A stretch of 43,666 nucleotides of DNA from an uncultured Bacteroidales bacterium (GTDB taxonomy: Bacteria; Bacteroidota; Bacteroidia; Bacteroidales; Bacteroidaceae): NCBI GenBank assembly GCA_902783885.1, contig CACZSQ010000103.1:1-43666 (forward strand), read 5' to 3'. Below, piece by piece: positions 7,802 to 15,267 of this stretch. Below the pieces are notes generated by a model, which searched no databases, was not told the DNA's origin, and saw only the letters and a program-made list of their open reading frames with translations. The first letter of the stretch is position 1. Every line of letters starts with the position of its first letter. The position numbers and the translations under genes are program-made.

Positions 7802-8035
7802 ATGTCTGAAATTGAAAGCAAAGTTAGAGATATCATCGTCGATAAGCTTGGCGTTGATGCAGCAGAAGTAAGTGCAGAGAAGAGTTTCACTGGCGACCTC
7901 GGCGCAGATTCTCTCGACACCGTTGAGCTCATCATGGAATTTGAGAAGGAATTTGGCCTGACCATTCCCGATGACGAGGCTGAGAAGATTGCCACTGTTG
8001 GCGATGCCATCGCTTATATCGAGGCTCATCAGTAA
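7802..8035 (+). CDS. acpP: Acyl carrier protein
   Basis: This is the 77-residue carrier that holds growing fatty-acyl chains on a 4'-phosphopantetheine arm. Ser37, in [15 protein letters not shown], is the attachment site; the sequence is acidic and of the normal length. The next gene is fabF, the usual partner. A strong hairpin with a T-rich tail lies between them (8056-8106) and probably lets most transcripts stop after acpP, which suits a protein needed in large excess over the synthase. The start is the ATG at 7802. Confidence 0.98.
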   Translation: MSEIESKVRDIIVDKLGVDAAEVSAEKSFTGDLGADSLDTVELIMEFEKEFGLTIPDDEAEKIATVGDAIAYIEAHQ

Positions 8036-8055
8036 TCACGCCCGCTAAAAGGTTG

Positions 8056-8106
8056 ACGAGTTAACAAGTTGACGACAGGCTCGTCTGCTTGTTAGCTCGT
8101 TTTCTT
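8056..8106 (+). terminator. Partial terminator between acpP and fabF
   Basis: ACGAGTTAACAAG (8056-8068) pairs with CTTGTTAGCTCGT (8088-8100) with a single G-T wobble, and an inner GACGA/TCGTC stem (8071-8075, 8081-8085) extends the fold. TTTCTTTAT follows. It lies 20 bp after the acpP stop codon and about 40 bp before fabF, where no -7 motif was found, so it probably attenuates rather than blocks transcription. Confidence 0.75.
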
Positions 8107-8140
8107 TATCTTATTACTTTTCATACACCTATATTTATAT

Positions 8141-9409
8141 ATGGAATTAAAAAGAGTTGTGGTAACCGGTCTCGGCGCTATCACTCCCCTCGGCAATTCT
8201 GCTGAGGAGACCTGGAAGAAGTTGCTGGCCGGTACAAGCGGCGCTGCCCCCATTACCCATTTCGACGCTACAAACTTCAAGACACAATTCGCCTGCGAGG
8301 TGAAGGACTTCAAGCCGGAGAATTTCGGCATCGACCGCAAGGAGGCCCGCAAGATGGATCTCTATTGCCAGTACGCCATCGCCTCTGCCAAGCAGGCCAT
8401 CGATGACAGCCAGCTGAACCTGGACACCGTTGACAAGAACCGCGTTGGTGTTGTCTATGGCGTCGGCATCGGCGGCATCAAGACTTTCGAGGAAGAGATT
8501 CGTGCCTACGAGCGCTCCGGCTCCACCGTGGGTCCTAAGTTCGGTCCCTTCTTCATTCCTAAGATGATTGCCGACATCGCAGCCGGACACATCAGCATCA
8601 TGTACGGCTTCCACGGTCCCAACTACGTAACCACCTCGGCTTGCGCCTCCAGCACTCACGCTCTGGCAGATGCCTTCAACCTCATTCGTCTGGGCAAGGC
8701 TGACATCATCGTCAGCGGTGGTTCCGAGGCAGCCATCACCGAGGGCGGTGTAGGCGGCTTCACAGCCATGAAGGCGCTGTCAACCCGCAACGATGAGCCT
8801 GAGAAGGCCAGTCGTCCCTTCAGCGCCAGCCGCGACGGCTTCATCATGGGTGAAGGTTCGGGCTGCCTGATTCTTGAAGAACTCGAGCACGCCAAGGCGC
8901 GCGGCGCTAAGATCTATGCAGAGATGGTCGGTGAGGGCATGAGCGCTGACGCTCACCACATCACCGCCTCCCACCCCGAGGGTCTGGGCGCTATCCTTGT
9001 GATGAAGAATGCATTGGAAGATGCCGGTTTGAAGCCTGAGGACATCGACTACATCAATGTTCACGGCACCTCCACCCACGTGGGCGACATCTCCGAAGCC
9101 AAAGCCATCAAGGAAGTCTTCGGTGCTCATGCCTTTGAGCTGAACATCTCCAGCACCAAGTCCATGACCGGCCACCTGCTCGGCGCTGCCGGTGCAGTGG
9201 AGGCCCTGATCAGCGTGTTGTCGGTGCAGAACGACATCGTTCCGCCCACCATCAACCACGATGCAGAAGACCAGGACGAGGAGATCGACTACAACCTGAA
9301 CTTCACGTTCAACACAGCTCAGAAGCGCACTGTCCGTGCCGCACTCAGCAACACCTTCGGCTTCGGTGGCCACAACGCTTGCGTGATCTTCAAGAAATTC
9401 GAAGGTTAA
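8141..9409 (+). CDS. fabF: 3-oxoacyl-ACP synthase II
   Basis: FabF condenses malonyl-ACP with acyl-ACP in fatty acid elongation. The 422-residue protein opens MELKRVVVTGLGAITPLGNS. The catalytic Cys168 (TSACASSTHA), His308 (NVHGTSTHVGD), Lys340 and His345 (STKSMTGHLLGAAG) are all present, and it ends with NTFGFGGHNACVIF as the family does. Position and motifs indicate FabF rather than FabB. The ATG follows an AT-rich leader after the acpP terminator. The RNase III gene begins 6 bp after the stop, so the two are probably co-transcribed. Confidence 0.97.
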   Translation: MELKRVVVTGLGAITPLGNSAEETWKKLLAGTSGAAPITHFDATNFKTQFACEVKDFKPENFGIDRKEARKMDLYCQYAIASAKQAIDDSQLNLDTVDKNRVGVVYGVGIGGIKTFEEEIRAYERSGSTVGPKFGPFFIPKMIADIAAGHISIMYGFHGPNYVTTSACASSTHALADAFNLIRLGKADIIVSGGSEAAITEGGVGGFTAMKALSTRNDEPEKASRPFSASRDGFIMGEGSGCLILEELEHAKARGAKIYAEMVGEGMSADAHHITASHPEGLGAILVMKNALEDAGLKPEDIDYINVHGTSTHVGDISEAKAIKEVFGAHAFELNISSTKSMTGHLLGAAGAVEALISVLSVQNDIVPPTINHDAEDQDEEIDYNLNFTFNTAQKRTVRAALSNTFGFGGHNACVIFKKFEG

Positions 9410-9415
9410 CGAGCC

Positions 9416-10339
9416 GTGTTCCTGAAACTGAATGTCATAGACCGTCTGAAGCTCCCTTTCCGCAAGGACAGGGAGCTTTACGCGTCTTTCCGTGAAATCC
9501 TGGGCTTCTATCCCCGCAGGCTACACTACTACAAGCTGGCACTTCAACACAAGTCCGTGAGCCATCACGTGCGTAATGGAAGCGACCACAATGAGCGTCT
9601 GGAATTCCTGGGCGATGCAGTGCTGGAATCCATTGTCAGCGACTACCTGTACCATCGTTATAAAGACCGTCGCGAAGGTTTCCTCACCAACACGCGCAGC
9701 AAGCTCGTGCAACGCGAGACACTCAACCGGCTGGCCCGCGAGACGGGGCTCGACCCGCTCATCCACTCCAACAGCCACTCCAACAGTCACAACCGCTACA
9801 TGGGCGGCAACGCCTTCGAAGCACTTGTCGGAGCCATCTATCTTGATCGCGGCTACGATGCCTGTCGGCATTTCCTGCGCAAACGCATCCTGGGACAGCT
9901 CATCAACATCGACGCCATCGCAGCCAAAGAGATGAACTTCAAGTCGAAGCTGATCGAATGGGCTCAGGGCCAGCACGTCATGCTTGAGTTTAAAGCGGTT
10001 GAAGACCATCACAACCGCACGGAAGCCCCGACCTTCACCACGCGCATCCTCATTGAGGGCCTCGACGGTGAGACGGGCAAAGGCTTCTCCAAGAAAGAGA
10101 GCCACCAAAACGCTGCCAAGAACACTCTTCGTATGCTTCGGTCTGACAAACATTTCATTCAGGCCATTCAGGAGGCAAAAGCCCTGCGTCTGGCATCAGA
10201 GGAACAAGCTCGGCACCCAGAAGCCGAAGAGCAAGCACATCCGGTGGAAGCCGAAGAACAACACCTGATGGAAGAAGCTGAAACGGGGACACCAGCAGCC
10301 CTCGAACAAGAAATACAGGAGGAAAATTTAGAATCATGA
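9416..10339 (+). CDS. rnc: Ribonuclease III with a long acidic C-terminal tail
   Basis: RNase III cuts double-stranded RNA in rRNA and mRNA processing. The signature HNERLEFLGDAVL (58-70) carries the catalytic Glu and Asp, and GNAFEALVGAIYLD (131-144) the second acidic site. The double-stranded RNA-binding domain spans about 174-241 and ends GFSKKESHQNAAKNTLRML. Bacterial enzymes usually stop soon after this domain; here about 55 further residues form a Glu/Ala/Gln/His-rich tail with a repeated EAEEQxHP pattern. The start is GTG at 9416, since no in-frame ATG gives the conserved N-terminus. The stop overlaps the next start codon as ATGA, indicating translational coupling to the GH3-family gene. 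Confidence 0.95.
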   Translation: MFLKLNVIDRLKLPFRKDRELYASFREILGFYPRRLHYYKLALQHKSVSHHVRNGSDHNERLEFLGDAVLESIVSDYLYHRYKDRREGFLTNTRSKLVQRETLNRLARETGLDPLIHSNSHSNSHNRYMGGNAFEALVGAIYLDRGYDACRHFLRKRILGQLINIDAIAAKEMNFKSKLIEWAQGQHVMLEFKAVEDHHNRTEAPTFTTRILIEGLDGETGKGFSKKESHQNAAKNTLRMLRSDKHFIQAIQEAKALRLASEEQARHPEAEEQAHPVEAEEQHLMEEAETGTPAALEQEIQEENLES

Positions 10340-11856
10340 GCATCACCAAACTGATACGTCCCTTTCTGGCTCCCCGATACCGGAAAATCGAACGTTACAC
10401 ATCACAGGCCGAAGAACTCCAGATGGGCGTTCTCCGTCGCCTGCTGGCAGCTGCCGCCCACACAGAATGGGGTCGTAAGCACCAGTTCCAGGAAATCCGC
10501 TCCTACGAACAGTTCGCTGCCTCCTGCCCCGTTACCAGCTACGACGATCTGAAGGCAGACATCGACCGTATGCGCCACGGCGAGCGCGATGTGCTGTGGC
10601 CAGGCCGCGTAGAGTGGTACGCTAAATCCAGTGGCACCACCAGCGACAAGAGCAAGTTCATTCCGGTGTCCCCCCAAGGACTTAAAGATACGCATTATGC
10701 CGGCGGCACAGATGCCGTCGTGCTTTACCTCTACAACAATCCCCAAAGCCGCATCTTCGACGGACGCGCACTCATCCTGGGCGGTTCTCATGCCCCCAAC
10801 TACAACCTCAAGCACTCGCTCGTTGGCGACCTGAGCGCCATCCTCATCGAAAACATCAACCCACTCGTGAACCTGGTGCGGATTCCAAAGAAAGCGACCG
10901 CACTGCTCTCCGATTTCGAGGAGAAGCGTGAGCGCATTGCACACGAGGCGCTCCACCGCGATGTCACCAACTTGAGCGGCGTGCCCTCCTGGATGATGGC
11001 CGTGCTCACCCGCGTCATGGAACTCTCGGGCAAGGATTATCTCTCCGACGTGTGGCCCAATCTGGAAGTATTCTTCCACGGCGGCGTGGCCTTTACACCC
11101 TATCGCGAGCAGTACCGCCGGCTTCTGCCTACTGAGAAGATGCATTATATGGAGACTTACAACGCCTCCGAGGGCTTCTTCGGACTGCAGAGCGACCCCG
11201 CAGACCCGGCTATGCTGCTGATGATTGATTACGGCGTGTTTTACGAGTTCATCCCTATGGACGAGATTGAAAGCGAGCATCCTGCGGTGCTACCCCTGTG
11301 GGCAGTGGAAACCGGCAAGAACTACGCCATGGTTATCACCACGTCCAGCGGCCTCTGGCGCTATATGATTGGCGACACGGTGCGCTTCACGAGCACCAAT
11401 CCCTACAAGTTCATCATCACCGGCCGCACGAAATTCTTCATCAATGCCTTCGGCGAGGAACTGATTGTCGATAATGCCGAGCGCGGACTGGCAGAGGCCT
11501 GCCGCCAAACGGGAGCTATCGTGAACGAGTACTCCGCAGCTCCTGTCTTCATGAACGCTCAGGGACAATGCCGCCACCAGTGGCTCGTTGAGTTCTCACA
11601 GCCGCCCGCCGACACCGAAGCCTTTGCCGAGGCTCTCGACAAAGCCCTGCAACAGGTGAACTCCGACTACGAGGCCAAACGCTTTAAGGACATCACCCTA
11701 CAGCGTCTGGAACTAATCCCTGCGCGCAAAGGGCTCTTCAACGACTGGCTCAAAAGCCAGGGAAAGCTCGGCGGCCAACACAAGGTACCGCGCCTGAGCA
11801 ACAACCGCACGTTCATCGAACAGATGCTGACCATGAATGGGGATTTGAAAGAATAA
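10336..11856 (+). CDS. GH3-family (auxin-responsive-like) acyl-adenylate protein
   Basis: The 506-residue protein belongs to the GH3 branch of adenylate-forming enzymes. In plants GH3 enzymes conjugate acyl acids to amino acids; the role of the bacterial members is not known to me. The nucleotide-binding motif WYAKSSGTTSDKSKFIP is at about 94-110, YNASEGFFG provides the second motif, and SSGLWRYMIGDTVRF with FIITGRTKFFINAFGEELI corresponds to the third motif and hinge. No carrier-protein domain is attached. The ATG overlaps the rnc stop, and an Ig-like lipoprotein gene follows within about 100 bp. The family is clear; the substrate cannot be told from sequence. Confidence 0.9.
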   Translation: MSITKLIRPFLAPRYRKIERYTSQAEELQMGVLRRLLAAAAHTEWGRKHQFQEIRSYEQFAASCPVTSYDDLKADIDRMRHGERDVLWPGRVEWYAKSSGTTSDKSKFIPVSPQGLKDTHYAGGTDAVVLYLYNNPQSRIFDGRALILGGSHAPNYNLKHSLVGDLSAILIENINPLVNLVRIPKKATALLSDFEEKRERIAHEALHRDVTNLSGVPSWMMAVLTRVMELSGKDYLSDVWPNLEVFFHGGVAFTPYREQYRRLLPTEKMHYMETYNASEGFFGLQSDPADPAMLLMIDYGVFYEFIPMDEIESEHPAVLPLWAVETGKNYAMVITTSSGLWRYMIGDTVRFTSTNPYKFIITGRTKFFINAFGEELIVDNAERGLAEACRQTGAIVNEYSAAPVFMNAQGQCRHQWLVEFSQPPADTEAFAEALDKALQQVNSDYEAKRFKDITLQRLELIPARKGLFNDWLKSQGKLGGQHKVPRLSNNRTFIEQMLTMNGDLKE

Positions 11857-11956
11857 AGAACTGAAAAACTGAAGATTGAGAATGAAAGTGAATAATAAGT
11901 ATCACATATTCAGATTCATGGAGAATCTCAAGGGTTACCTTTTGGGAACGAAGACT

Positions 11957-13903
11957 ATGTCCTTCCGTTCCTCATCTCTTTATTTTTCACTCTTCACATT
12001 CTCACTTTTCATTTTGATGGGCGCCTGCGCCAGTATTGGCTCACCCGACGGCGGTCCCTACGACGAGACTCCTCCACGCGTGGTGCGCAGCAACCCCGAC
12101 AACAAAGCCACCGATGCGAATCAGAAGAAAATGCGCATCGACTTCGATGAATACATAAAGCTGGAGAATGCCAGCGAGAAAGTGGTGGTGTCACCTCCCC
12201 AGGCTGAAGCGCCCAACGTGCGCGCATCGGGCAAACATGTTCTGATAGAGCTCTTTGACAGCCTGCGCCCCAACACCACTTACACGGTGGACTTCTCCGA
12301 CGCCATCGTAGATAACAACGAGGGTAACCCGATGGGCAACTACACTTACTCCTTCTCCACGGGCAGAGCCATCGACACGATGGAGGTGTCCGGCTATGTG
12401 CTCAATGCTGCCGACCTGGAGCCCATCAAGGGTATCCTCGTAGGACTCTATGAGATTCCCGCAGACAGCGTACTCCCCGACAGCACCTTCCGCACCCGGC
12501 CTTTTGACCGCGTGAGCCGAACAAACGGCAGCGGGCGGTTCGTCATCAAGGGCGTTGCATCCGACCGTCGTTATCGTGCCTTTGCTCTCAAAGATATGGA
12601 CGGAAACTTCACCTTCTCACAGAAGAGCGAGCAGGTGGGCATCGACACGTTCGTCTTCGAGACCACTTGCGGTCCCGACATTCGCCTGGACACCATCTGG
12701 CACGACGAGACACACTACGACAGTATCCACCCCGTCCACTACACTCATTTCTACCCTGACGAGATAGTCCTACGCGCTTATCTCGAAGCCGGACAGGAAC
12801 GCCATCTGCTTAAAACACAGCGCGACGTGCCTGAGAAATTCACAGTCTTCTTCACCGCGCCCTCTGACTCGCTTCCACGAATCAACGGTATCAGCTTCAA
12901 GGGCGACGGTAACTTCATCCTGGAACCCTCAGAGAAAGCTGACACCATCACTTATTGGATTCCCGACACGATGATAGCCTATGCCGACACGCTCGAATTT
13001 GAATACCGCTATCAGGAAACCGATACGCTCAACCAGCTCGTCTGGCGAACAGACACCCTGCAACTGGTGCCGAAGAACACCCGTGCCAAGCAGCTCAAGG
13101 AACTAGCCAAGAAGACAGAGGAGTGGGAAAAGGCCCAGAAGAAGAAACTCAAGAAGAATCCTGGCATGGCGCCAGAGGAGAACCCTCATCTGAAGGTGTT
13201 CCTTGATGCAGAATGTCGTCCCCAAGGAGGCATTGCGCCCAATCAGACACCCATCATCACTTTCACCGAACCCATAGACCAACTGGACAGCACAACCTTG
13301 CATTTCCAGTTGAAAGTTGACAGCCTGTGGTACGATGAACCTTACGAGCTGGTAGCCTCTCCCACCAATCCACGCCAGTTCCGCCTGCTGGCCGATTGGG
13401 AAGCGGGATCGCAGTACCAATTCCTCATTGACAGCGCCACCGTGCGAGGACTTATGGGGCACACGAACAAGCCCATTAAGATGGAGTTTCGTGTGCGCAA
13501 GGATGATGAGTTCGGTGCCCTGTTTGTCCACGTGCTATTGCCCGACACCAATGTCATCGTGCAACTGCTCAACAACAGCGACAAGCCCATCACCAGCCTT
13601 CACATCGACGAGAAAGCCAATGCCGACTTCTTCTACCTCAAGCCTGGTGCCTACTACCTTCGCTGCTTCATAGACAGCAACCATGACGGACTTTGGACCA
13701 CGGGACATTACGACTCAGGCATGCCCCCCGAGGAGATGTTCTACTTTCCACAGGCCCTCAACGTGAAAGCCTTGTGGGAGGTGAAGCAGGACTGGGACGT
13801 CCGCGGCATCCCGCTCATGCGGCAGAAGCCCGACAAGATTACCAAGCAGAAGCCCGACAAAAAGAAACAGGTCAAGCAACGCAACCAAGAGCGCGGACGC
13901 TGA
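11957..13903 (+). CDS. Ig-like domain lipoprotein (Big_5/SbsA-type)
   Basis: This is a large envelope lipoprotein of unknown function. From the ATG at 11957 the signal peptide runs to FILMGAC, a good lipobox with Cys24, followed by the segment SIGSPDGGPYDETPPRVVRS that is typical of this Bacteroidetes family. An SbsA Ig-like domain follows (roughly residues 35-120), then a prealbumin-like segment with repeated D-T-F/D-S-L patterns, a Lys/Glu-rich linker, and a second Ig-like/stalk region. The C-terminus is strongly basic, with QKPDK occurring twice. The frame also extends upstream to ATG 11882 and TTG 11876, but only the 11957 start puts the signal peptide at the N-terminus. It probably forms an operon with the GH3 gene before it. 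Confidence 0.83.
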   Translation: MSFRSSSLYFSLFTFSLFILMGACASIGSPDGGPYDETPPRVVRSNPDNKATDANQKKMRIDFDEYIKLENASEKVVVSPPQAEAPNVRASGKHVLIELFDSLRPNTTYTVDFSDAIVDNNEGNPMGNYTYSFSTGRAIDTMEVSGYVLNAADLEPIKGILVGLYEIPADSVLPDSTFRTRPFDRVSRTNGSGRFVIKGVASDRRYRAFALKDMDGNFTFSQKSEQVGIDTFVFETTCGPDIRLDTIWHDETHYDSIHPVHYTHFYPDEIVLRAYLEAGQERHLLKTQRDVPEKFTVFFTAPSDSLPRINGISFKGDGNFILEPSEKADTITYWIPDTMIAYADTLEFEYRYQETDTLNQLVWRTDTLQLVPKNTRAKQLKELAKKTEEWEKAQKKKLKKNPGMAPEENPHLKVFLDAECRPQGGIAPNQTPIITFTEPIDQLDSTTLHFQLKVDSLWYDEPYELVASPTNPRQFRLLADWEAGSQYQFLIDSATVRGLMGHTNKPIKMEFRVRKDDEFGALFVHVLLPDTNVIVQLLNNSDKPITSLHIDEKANADFFYLKPGAYYLRCFIDSNHDGLWTTGHYDSGMPPEEMFYFPQALNVKALWEVKQDWDVRGIPLMRQKPDKITKQKPDKKKQVKQRNQERGR

Positions 13904-13991
13904 TTCCGTCCCCTCACAAAAGAGAACTGATTAAACCTTCCGACAAACAGACGGTCAAAGCACCATCTACAAATCAACAAGAACAGTTATC

Positions 13992-14807
13992 ATGACTAAA
14001 AGACTTTTTCTAATACTCATCACACTCATCAGCACCTGGAACCTCAGCGCCCAGTGTCCCCTGCAGAACACCGCATTCAATCCAGGCGAGGAACTCAACT
14101 ACCAACTCTACTTCAACTGGAAATTCATCTGGCTGAAAGCCGGAACCGCCAACCTCAGCATCACCGCCGACAAGTACAACGGCAAGGACGCCCTCCGCTG
14201 CCACCTCATCACACGCGGCAGCAAACGCACCGACCAGTTCTTCATGATGCGCGACACACTGCTCGGCTACATGACGCCTACCCTTGAACCCCTCTACTAC
14301 CGTAAGGGAGCTCTCGAAGGCAAACGCTACAACGTCGATCAGGTGTGGTACTCATACCCATCGCCCGGCACAGTGAACCTCAAGCAGCAGTTCCTCAACT
14401 ACAAAGGTGAGACACGCCACCACGAATACACCTCCAGCGAGTGCGTTTTCGACATGATGAGTATGCTCATCCGCGCACGCTCCTTCGACCCCTCAGCTTA
14501 CCAGGACGGACAGCACCTGCGCTTCAAGATGGCTGACGGCGACGACGTCACCGATGAGACCCTTATCTTCCGCGGACGCAAGAACTGTAAAATGGACAAT
14601 GGAATCACTTATCGCTGCCTCATCTTCTCCTTCGTAGAGTACGATGACGGCAAGGAGAAGGAAATCGTCACTTTCTACATCACCGACGACCAGAACCACA
14701 TGCCCGTGCGACTCGACCTATTCCTCAAGTTCGGCGTCGCCAAGGCTTTCCTCGTCGATCACACCACTCCGCGCAACCCGCAGACCTCTATCATCAAGAA
14801 AAAATAA
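13992..14807 (+). CDS. Exported DUF3108 domain protein
   Basis: The 271-residue protein has a signal peptide (MTKRLFLILITLISTWNLSA) with likely cleavage before Cys-Pro; the residue before the Cys is Gln, so a lipobox is unlikely. The mature part opens FNPGEELNYQLYFNWKFIWLKAGTANL, the hallmark of DUF3108. RGSKRTDQFFMMRDTLLGYM and the later VRLDLFLKFGVAKAFLVDH also match that family. Its biochemical role is unknown; a periplasmic or envelope location is likely. It is the last gene of the plus-strand group, 88 bp after the Ig-like lipoprotein gene and 28 bp before a strong terminator. Confidence 0.88.
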   Translation: MTKRLFLILITLISTWNLSAQCPLQNTAFNPGEELNYQLYFNWKFIWLKAGTANLSITADKYNGKDALRCHLITRGSKRTDQFFMMRDTLLGYMTPTLEPLYYRKGALEGKRYNVDQVWYSYPSPGTVNLKQQFLNYKGETRHHEYTSSECVFDMMSMLIRARSFDPSAYQDGQHLRFKMADGDDVTDETLIFRGRKNCKMDNGITYRCLIFSFVEYDDGKEKEIVTFYITDDQNHMPVRLDLFLKFGVAKAFLVDHTTPRNPQTSIIKKK

Positions 14808-14835
14808 AAAGCCAAGAGAATCTCCCCAATATACC

Positions 14836-14870
14836 GAAAAAGCCTGCTCTCTCATGGAGCAGGCTTTTTC
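14836..14870. terminator. Bidirectional rho-independent terminator
   Basis: A perfect 14-bp stem (GAAAAAGCCTGCTC / GAGCAGGCTTTTTC) closes a 7-base loop. Both ends carry A/T tails, so it can stop transcription from the DUF3108 gene (plus) and from tRNA-Pro (minus), which converge here. Confidence 0.92.
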
Positions 14871-14879
14871 ATAACAAGG

Positions 14880-14952
14880 TCGGAAAGAGGCGACTCGAAC
14901 GCCCGACCCCTACGTCCCGAACGTAGTGCGCTACCAACTGCGCTACTTTCCG
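14880..14952 (-). tRNA. tRNA-Pro (anticodon CGG)
   Basis: Read on the minus strand, the 73-nt gene begins CGGAAAG and its acceptor stem pairs perfectly with CTTTCCG, followed by discriminator A. The D arm (GCGC/GCGC), the anticodon stem CTACG/CGTAG with loop TTCGGGA, and the T loop TTCGAGT are all present. The anticodon CGG reads CCG (Pro). The CCA end is not encoded (ACCT follows). Confidence 0.95.
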
Positions 14953-14960
14953 AGCACTCG

Positions 14961-14979
14961 CACAGGAGGACTTCCTGTG
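14961..14979 (-). other. Hairpin in the tRNA-Pro precursor leader
   Basis: CACAGGA and TCCTGTG form a perfect 7-bp stem around GGACT, between the tRNA-Pro promoter and the 5' end of the mature tRNA (14952). It may influence 5' processing of the precursor. Confidence 0.5.
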
Positions 14980-14989
14980 TTTGCGGCTG

Positions 14990-14997
14990 CAAAGGTA
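14990..14997 (-). promoter_or_regulatory. tRNA-Pro promoter, -7 element TACCTTTG
   Basis: On the minus strand 14997-14990 reads TACCTTTG. The leader to the mature tRNA would be about 30 nt. No clear -33 match. Confidence 0.65.
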
Positions 14998-15067
14998 CAA
15001 TGTTTTTGTCATATACCCACAGAAAAATGCTTTTTTTTCACTAATTCATAAGTTTTTCAGGCAAAAA

Positions 15068-15099
15068 CTTGCAAACGTCGCACAAAAGCACTACCTTTG
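15068..15099 (+). promoter_or_regulatory. tRNA-Phe promoter (CTTG, 20 bp, TACCTTTG)
   Basis: TACCTTTG lies at 15092-15099, with CTTG at 15068-15071 spaced by 20 bp. The -33 box overlaps a perfect inverted repeat, AAGTTTTT (15050-15057) / AAAAACTT (15063-15070). The tRNA starts 25 bp further on. Confidence 0.7.
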
Positions 15100-15124
15100 C
15101 ACCCGCAAACGAAACAAAAGCGTT

Positions 15125-15197
15125 GGTGTCATAGCTCAGTTGGTAGAGCAAAGGACTGAAAATCCTTGTGTCCCCGGTTCGATTCCTGGTGACACCA
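15125..15197 (+). tRNA. tRNA-Phe (anticodon GAA)
   Basis: The 73-nt gene has a perfect acceptor stem GGTGTCA/TGACACC with discriminator A, D arm GCTC/GAGC, anticodon stem AAGGA/TCCTT with loop CTGAAAA (anticodon GAA, Phe), and T arm CCCGG-TTCGATT-CCTGG. CCA is not encoded (CAC follows). Confidence 0.97.
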
Positions 15198-15200
15198 CAC

Positions 15201-15239
15201 AAAAGGGGATAGCTATCCAAAAGGAAGCTGTCCCTTTTC
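15201..15239 (+). terminator. Terminator-like hairpin after tRNA-Phe
   Basis: AAAAGGGGATAGCT (15201-15214) and AGCTGTCCCTTTT (15226-15238) form a stem with one bulge and one wobble, ending in a T-run. It probably ends the tRNA-Phe transcript; rhaB starts 29 bp later. Confidence 0.65.
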
Positions 15240-15267
15240 TTTATACCATAACGACAGTTCTTTTTCC

